This document shows positions 6,313 through 9,137 of a stretch of DNA of 9,137 bases, one piece after another. The notes beneath the pieces were generated by a model. The model searched no databases. It had not been told where the DNA came from and saw only the letters and a list, made by a program, of their open reading frames with translations. Origin of the DNA: Candidatus Omnitrophota bacterium (GTDB taxonomy: Bacteria; Omnitrophota; Gorgyraeia; Duberdicusellales; 4484-171). Every line of letters begins with the position of its first letter. Position 1 is the stretch's first letter. The stretch covers positions 1 to 9,137 of the forward strand of contig DAOVKQ010000011.1 in assembly GCA_030631705.1 (NCBI GenBank), in the 5' to 3' direction. The position numbers and the translations under genes were made by a program.

Positions 6313-6711
6313 TTAAGAACCTAATACTTCTAACGCTTTCTCGTTGTTGTTTGAAGAAAATACTATAATTGTCTCATATTTCGGTTTTGATGTAGTGCCG
6401 TATATATATTCTAAGTCAATCCCGGAACTTTTAAGTTTAGAGGCTAAATTATTAAGCTCACCTATCTCGTCGGGAAGTTCGACAATAACCACTTCTTTTT
6501 GTTGAAATGAATACCCGGAGCCATTCAGAATATCTTTTGTTTTTGCGCAGTCGGATGTTATCAGCCTGAAAAAAGCATTCCCCTCAACTGTCCAGGCGGA
6601 AACTGCCCGGATATTGATATCAGCGGCAGATATAATTTTGGAAAGGTCCAAAAGCAGGCCCATCCTATTTTCCGCCGTTACAACAATCTCTTCCGCTTTA
6701 ATTGCTCGCAT
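6313..6711 (-). CDS. Tandem ACT-domain regulatory protein
   Basis: The 132-residue product consists of two ACT-type beta-alpha-beta-beta-alpha-beta units and nothing else. Unit one covers about 6-68, with ENRMGLLLDLSKIISAADINI as strand turn and helix. Unit two covers about 73-130, with LPDEIGELNNLASKLKSSGI. ACT domains bind small molecules, usually amino acids, at dimer interfaces and control an associated enzyme or regulator. Stand-alone double-ACT proteins of this size are common in anaerobes, and their partners are mostly unknown. The glycine turns (MG18LL and IG84ELN) that often form the ligand site are present. It has a consensus ribosome binding site and is the first gene before GH1 and the patatin. 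The domain call is secure; ligand and partner are not known. Confidence 0.88.
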   Translation of the reverse strand: MRAIKAEEIVVTAENRMGLLLDLSKIISAADINIRAVSAWTVEGNAFFRLITSDCAKTKDILNGSGYSFQQKEVVIVELPDEIGELNNLASKLKSSGIDLEYIYGTTSKPKYETIIVFSSNNNEKALEVLGS

Positions 6712-6715
6712 CTTA

Positions 6716-6724
6716 CACCTCCTC
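6716..6724 (-). promoter_or_regulatory. Consensus ribosome binding site of the ACT gene
   Basis: Read on the minus strand, GAGGAGGTG (6724-6716) precedes the ATG at 6711 with a short spacer ending TAAG. It fixes the start. A possible promoter further upstream (TTGTTA near 6773, with a poor -10) is too weak to annotate. Confidence 0.8.
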
Positions 6725-6773
6725 TTAAATTACACGGTTCTTCACAATTATTTACCCTTTATGCACTTAACAA

Positions 6774-6895
6774 CTCTAAATCCTAAATAAACACGAAACC
6801 TAAAATCCAAAACTCAAATTTCCTTTCTCTGTTTTGTATTTTGAATTTTAAACATTTGAGTTTATTTAGAGTTTAGGGTTTGGTGTTTAGGGTTT
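6774..6895. repeat. Inverted array of degenerate 7-bp repeats (telomere-like TTTAGGG)
   Basis: From 6833 to 6895 the sequence breaks into nine consecutive heptamers, including TTTGTAT, TTTGAAT and, on the right, AGAGTTT, AGGGTTT, GGTGTTT, AGGGTTT. Exact TTTAGGG occurs at 6872 and 6886. From 6774 to about 6819 the opposite orientation is seen: CTCTAAA, TCCTAAA, TAAACAC and so on. The arms pair in three exact blocks: 6772-6781 with 6864-6873, 6783-6792 with 6860-6869, and 6811-6819 with 6854-6862. The centre (6820-6832) is non-repetitive. The right arm runs into the end of the LOG gene and supplies its stop and last residues. I see no protein-coding signature for it. Confidence 0.7.
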
Positions 6896-7602
6896 CCCTT
6901 TTTTCGTCTTTGCCCCTTTCCGGCAATTTTTCTTTTTTTCGATTTACTGTAAAACCTGTTTATCGTGTTTACTACCTCTTCGGGCTTATCTACTACCTTA
7001 AACAAAGACATATCTTTATTTATTAACGTTTTTTCTTTTATTAAAGTAGTTTCAAGCCACTTAACCATCCCTTTCCAGAATTTTTTTCCCACAAGAATCA
7101 CAGGAAAGGGTTTAATCCGTGATGCCTGTATTAAGGCAAGGCCGTCAAACAATTCATCCAAAGTGCCGAATCCCCCGGGGAAAACAACAAAAGCACAAGA
7201 ATACTTGGCAAACATAACTTTTCTGACGAAAAAATATCTAAATTCGAGAAGATAATTTATATAAGAATTCGGAGTCTGTTCCTCGGGAATAAGAATATTT
7301 AAACCCACAGACTTTGCTTTCGCGTTATAGGCACCTTTGTTTGCCGCTTCCATTATTCCTAAACCGGCGCCGGTTATTATATTGTAATTTCTCTTTGCCA
7401 GAAGATAAGCCGTCCGAAAAGCAAGCTTATAGTAATGGTTATTTTCCTTTATTCGCCGGGAACCAAAAATGGCAACCGCTTCTTTTACTTGCGAAAGCCC
7501 GTCAAATCCCTCCACAAATTCGCTCATTATCCTGAATACCCGCCAGGTATCTCTTTTTGTAAAATCATCGCTAAGCATTGTATCCGGGATATGTTTTGTC
7601 AT
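6862..7602 (-). CDS. LOG-family phosphoribohydrolase (TIGR00730-type Rossmann protein)
   Basis: The 246-residue product carries all LOG signatures: FGSRR (46-50), GAGLGIMEAANKGA (78-91), an R-K pair (R127, K128) in the RYFFVRKVMF helix, and PGGFGTLDE (142-150). Such proteins remove ribose 5-phosphate from nucleoside monophosphates, including cytokinin ribotides in LOG enzymes. In bacteria the substrate is often uncertain, and older annotations as lysine decarboxylase are incorrect. It is cytosolic. Its start (ATG 7602) lies one base after the stop of the upstream DUF4870 gene (TAAAATG), so translation is likely coupled, and no separate Shine-Dalgarno is seen. The tail after about residue 218 is basic. 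Its last eleven codons (GNPKHQTLNSK) come from the adjacent heptamer repeat, so this tail is probably an acquired, non-conserved extension. Confidence 0.92.
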   Translation of the reverse strand: MTKHIPDTMLSDDFTKRDTWRVFRIMSEFVEGFDGLSQVKEAVAIFGSRRIKENNHYYKLAFRTAYLLAKRNYNIITGAGLGIMEAANKGAYNAKAKSVGLNILIPEEQTPNSYINYLLEFRYFFVRKVMFAKYSCAFVVFPGGFGTLDELFDGLALIQASRIKPFPVILVGKKFWKGMVKWLETTLIKEKTLINKDMSLFKVVDKPEEVVNTINRFYSKSKKRKIAGKGQRRKKGNPKHQTLNSK

Positions 7603-7603
7603 T

Positions 7604-7933
7604 TTAAATAACGAATTTAGAAGCTATTTCCGTAACCACAGGAATCTTGGACATTTTGCCGGTTAACGAAGAGTAAATTCCGTATACAGCAAGAATGATA
7701 AAAATAAGTAATCCCACGTTGTAGATTAAATTGCCAAAAACCGGCAAAAAGAGAAAAGCGCAACATATTAATTCGCCGATAAATATTACTAACCCTTGTT
7801 TCGCATGATAATTGACAAATTTATTACTACTTTTAAGCGCTAATACAATTACACAAACAAAAGAAATATAGGAAATTGCCGCGAGAGGTGCTCCCTCTTT
7901 AATCTCTTTTTTATCAATAACATCCTCATCCAT
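7604..7933 (-). CDS. DUF4870/Tic20-like small membrane protein
   Basis: The 109-residue product has an acidic start (MDEDVIDKKEIKEG) and three hydrophobic segments at about 16-33, 48-68 and 70-90. Between the first two lies FVNYHAKQG (39-47). That 'F-x-x-x-H-A-x-Q-G' loop and the three-helix layout are the hallmark of DUF4870-type proteins, which are small inner-membrane proteins without a known biochemical role. A consensus ribosome binding site (GAGGAGGTG, 7946-7938) lies before the ATG. It is the first gene of a two-gene unit with the LOG gene, one base apart. The family assignment rests on the motif and topology; function is unknown. Confidence 0.82.
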   Translation of the reverse strand: MDEDVIDKKEIKEGAPLAAISYISFVCVIVLALKSSNKFVNYHAKQGLVIFIGELICCAFLFLPVFGNLIYNVGLLIFIILAVYGIYSSLTGKMSKIPVVTEIASKFVI

Positions 7934-7937
7934 GGTT

Positions 7938-7946
7938 CACCTCCTC
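7938..7946 (-). promoter_or_regulatory. Consensus ribosome binding site of the DUF4870-like gene
   Basis: GAGGAGGTG on the minus strand, four bases before the ATG at 7933 (spacer AACC). It supports that start. Confidence 0.8.
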
Positions 7947-7978
7947 ATTATAAAATGTAAAAAACATAACTGATAGTT

Positions 7979-8007
7979 ATTATACTCTAAAGGGCTTGCC
8001 GGCGCAA
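7979..8007 (-). promoter_or_regulatory. Promoter for the DUF4870-LOG unit
   Basis: A perfect TATAAT (7984-7979, minus strand) follows TTGCGC (8007-8002) at 17 bases. The -35 is only a partial match. Position supports it: it is immediately downstream of the porin terminator and about 45 bp upstream of the first start codon. A short AACT-ATC-AGTT palindrome (7978-7968) near the start point could be an operator, but it is too small to insist on. Confidence 0.5.
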
Positions 8008-8008
8008 T

Positions 8009-8045
8009 AAAAAACCCCGCTCTTTCTTTAAGAAAGAGCGGGGTT
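8009..8045 (-). terminator. Intrinsic terminator of the porin gene
   Basis: On the minus strand a perfect 14-bp G+C-rich stem (8045-8032 with 8026-8013, loop of five) runs into TTTTTT (8014-8009). It begins 20 bases after the porin stop codon. On the plus strand no T tract follows, so it acts in one direction. Confidence 0.9.
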
Positions 8046-8065
8046 AAAACCAACCTTAAAATCAA

Positions 8066-9137
8066 TTAGAAAGCAACCGAAAGCCCGCCTCTTAAAGAAT
8101 AGGCAGTGCTGTCGTTAGCAGAAGTAAACCAATCACCGGGTATAAACATAGCGCATGTCGCTTTAAACTGAACATCTTCGGTGTAATCATAAATAGCGTA
8201 AACGTCTATTTCGTCGCCAATACTGCGGTTATCCGGTTTTACGGCTACTGTAGTGTTCGTTGCGGGACCCGTTGTTACCGATATAGATGTAGTATCTACC
8301 ATTTTTTCTGCCAGCCAGCCCTTAGCATAAAGCCCGCCTATGGTTAGGTCTTCGCGGGGCATGTAAGAACCGCTGAGGCTTAAAATATGGGCATTGGAAT
8401 GGCTTTTAAGCATATTCATAATTTCTGCCGGGGTTTGTCCTTCAAACATAGGATCCCAACCTTCATAATCACTGCTTCCGTTATCGTCACCGGAAAGAAA
8501 AGTATATGATGCTCCCACTTTTGCGTTTACATCATTTAACAATCTGTATTCAGTAATTGCCTGTAAAGCCCAGGCTTCTAAATGAGCGGCGCTTGTTGTA
8601 CTTGCTCTATAATTCCCAAACTGATACGCGCCTTCTAAGCCTAAAACCCAATGGTCAGTAGGAAGAAACTGTGTCCGTGCGCCTACGACATAAGTCTTTG
8701 ACTTTTCATCCTGAGAAGTTACTGTCCGGGCATTATCCGAACCAAAAGCATATACTTCGGTCAAGCCGTCGTAGGAATTCCAGGCATAACCGACGTTTAC
8801 ACCAAAAAGAGTAACATCGTCATCAACGTTTGTATTACCCTCGTAGACTTTGGCATAAATCAAATCCACCACATAGGGAGAATAATCGAGAACCAACCGT
8901 ATTGCGTCAAACGATTTTCTTAATGTAATATCGCTTATCGCGGTAGGGACAGAGGTATTCACAGAACCCTGGTTAGTATCAGGATCGGCTATAATCAGGC
9001 CGTTTCCAAACATAAGATTCTGGCGCCCGACTATTAACGTAGCTGAAGGAGAAAAAAACTCTTTCAGCATAATATAACCTAAATCAAGGTCTAAATGGCT
9101 ATATCCGTCATTAGTACCGGCTGCTCCGTTTGCTTCA
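8066..9137 (-). CDS. Outer-membrane beta-barrel porin, alginate-export-like (partial, 5' end outside window)
   Basis: The reading frame continues through the right edge; the ATG at 9070 is internal, because sensible barrel sequence (DGYSHLDLDLGYIMLKEFF) precedes it. About 357 C-terminal residues are visible. Alternating amphipathic strands run throughout. The segment TLIVGRQNLMFGNGLI followed by SFDAIRLVLDYSPYVVDLIYAKVYEG matches the GRQ and sFDg-type motifs of the alginate-export/AlgE-like porin family. The chain ends in a strand with terminal Phe (GGLSVAF), the usual signal recognised by the BAM assembly machinery. The protein sits in the outer membrane and probably conducts sugars, acids or other small solutes; the substrate cannot be inferred. 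The signal peptide and any plug are outside the window. A strong terminator follows the stop, so it is the last gene of its unit. Confidence 0.85.
   Translation of the reverse strand, partial: EANGAAGTNDGYSHLDLDLGYIMLKEFFSPSATLIVGRQNLMFGNGLIIADPDTNQGSVNTSVPTAISDITLRKSFDAIRLVLDYSPYVVDLIYAKVYEGNTNVDDDVTLFGVNVGYAWNSYDGLTEVYAFGSDNARTVTSQDEKSKTYVVGARTQFLPTDHWVLGLEGAYQFGNYRASTTSAAHLEAWALQAITEYRLLNDVNAKVGASYTFLSGDDNGSSDYEGWDPMFEGQTPAEIMNMLKSHSNAHILSLSGSYMPREDLTIGGLYAKGWLAEKMVDTTSISVTTGPATNTTVAVKPDNRSIGDEIDVYAIYDYTEDVQFKATCAMFIPGDWFTSANDSTAYSLRGGLSVAF

Noticed and set aside
6774..6895. CRISPR array or true telomere
   Set aside because: Units are 7 bp with no spacers, and the block lies between genes inside the contig rather than at an end.
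6862..7602. Lysine decarboxylase annotation for the LOG gene
   Set aside because: The PGGxGTxxE and GSRR motifs define LOG phosphoribohydrolases; PLP-dependent decarboxylase features are absent.
6965..7666. Three plus-strand open frames opposite the LOG gene
   Set aside because: All are antisense to conserved LOG motifs, lack ribosome sites and resemble no protein family.
8066..9070. ATG at 9070 as the start of the porin gene
   Set aside because: The frame stays open to the window edge with plausible beta-strand sequence before this ATG, and no signal peptide follows it.

Overview
The window looks like a chromosomal segment of an uncultivated, anaerobic, Gram-negative-type (diderm) bacterium. 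The A+T-rich base composition is judged by eye. An outer-membrane beta-barrel gene at the right edge, a radical SAM enzyme and consensus AGGAGGTG ribosome binding sites support a diderm bacterium. The mix of a ParA-type ATPase carrying a glycogen-binding domain, GH1, cNMP-patatin and LOG genes, together with heptamer-periodic intergenic DNA, reminds me of Omnitrophota metagenome assemblies. That taxon is an inference, not something the sequence proves. No tRNA, rRNA, CRISPR array, insertion sequence or phage gene was found.

Layout. Positions 1-121 hold an undecided gene edge. Positions 122-1141 (minus) encode AmrS, the radical SAM member of the AmmeMemoRadiSam set, behind a strong promoter and a leader of about 140 nt with several possible pairings. 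Two genes lie on the plus strand: a single-pass membrane protein with a probable beta-sandwich outside the membrane (1341-2012), and an unusual fusion of a ParA/MinD-type ATPase to a C-terminal CBM48/AMPK-beta-type glycogen-binding domain (2167-3192). A perfect palindrome separates these two genes. Everything to the right is on the minus strand. In transcription order it begins with the 3' part of an outer-membrane porin (9137-8066) that ends in a clear intrinsic terminator. A promoter then precedes a small DUF4870-like membrane protein (7933-7604) and a LOG-family phosphoribohydrolase (7602-6862), which are separated by one base. An inverted array of degenerate 7-bp repeats follows (6774-6895). 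The strand ends with a possible operon of a double-ACT protein (6711-6313), a cytoplasmic GH1 beta-glycosidase (6274-5069) and a cNMP-binding/patatin protein (5057-3207), which converges on the ParA fusion.

How the genes may work together. The most distinctive feature is the ParA-CBM48 fusion. Its CBM keeps the residues that bind glycogen in AMPK-beta, and its ATPase keeps the ParA catalytic motifs, but no parB-like partner is visible. It suggests ATP-driven positioning of an alpha-glucan granule or another glucan-bearing cargo. The upstream membrane protein is a candidate partner by position only. The GH1 enzyme fits intracellular oligosaccharide turnover. ACT and cNMP domains suggest small-molecule control, and the patatin suggests membrane-lipid hydrolysis. 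These links are hypotheses from domain content and proximity.
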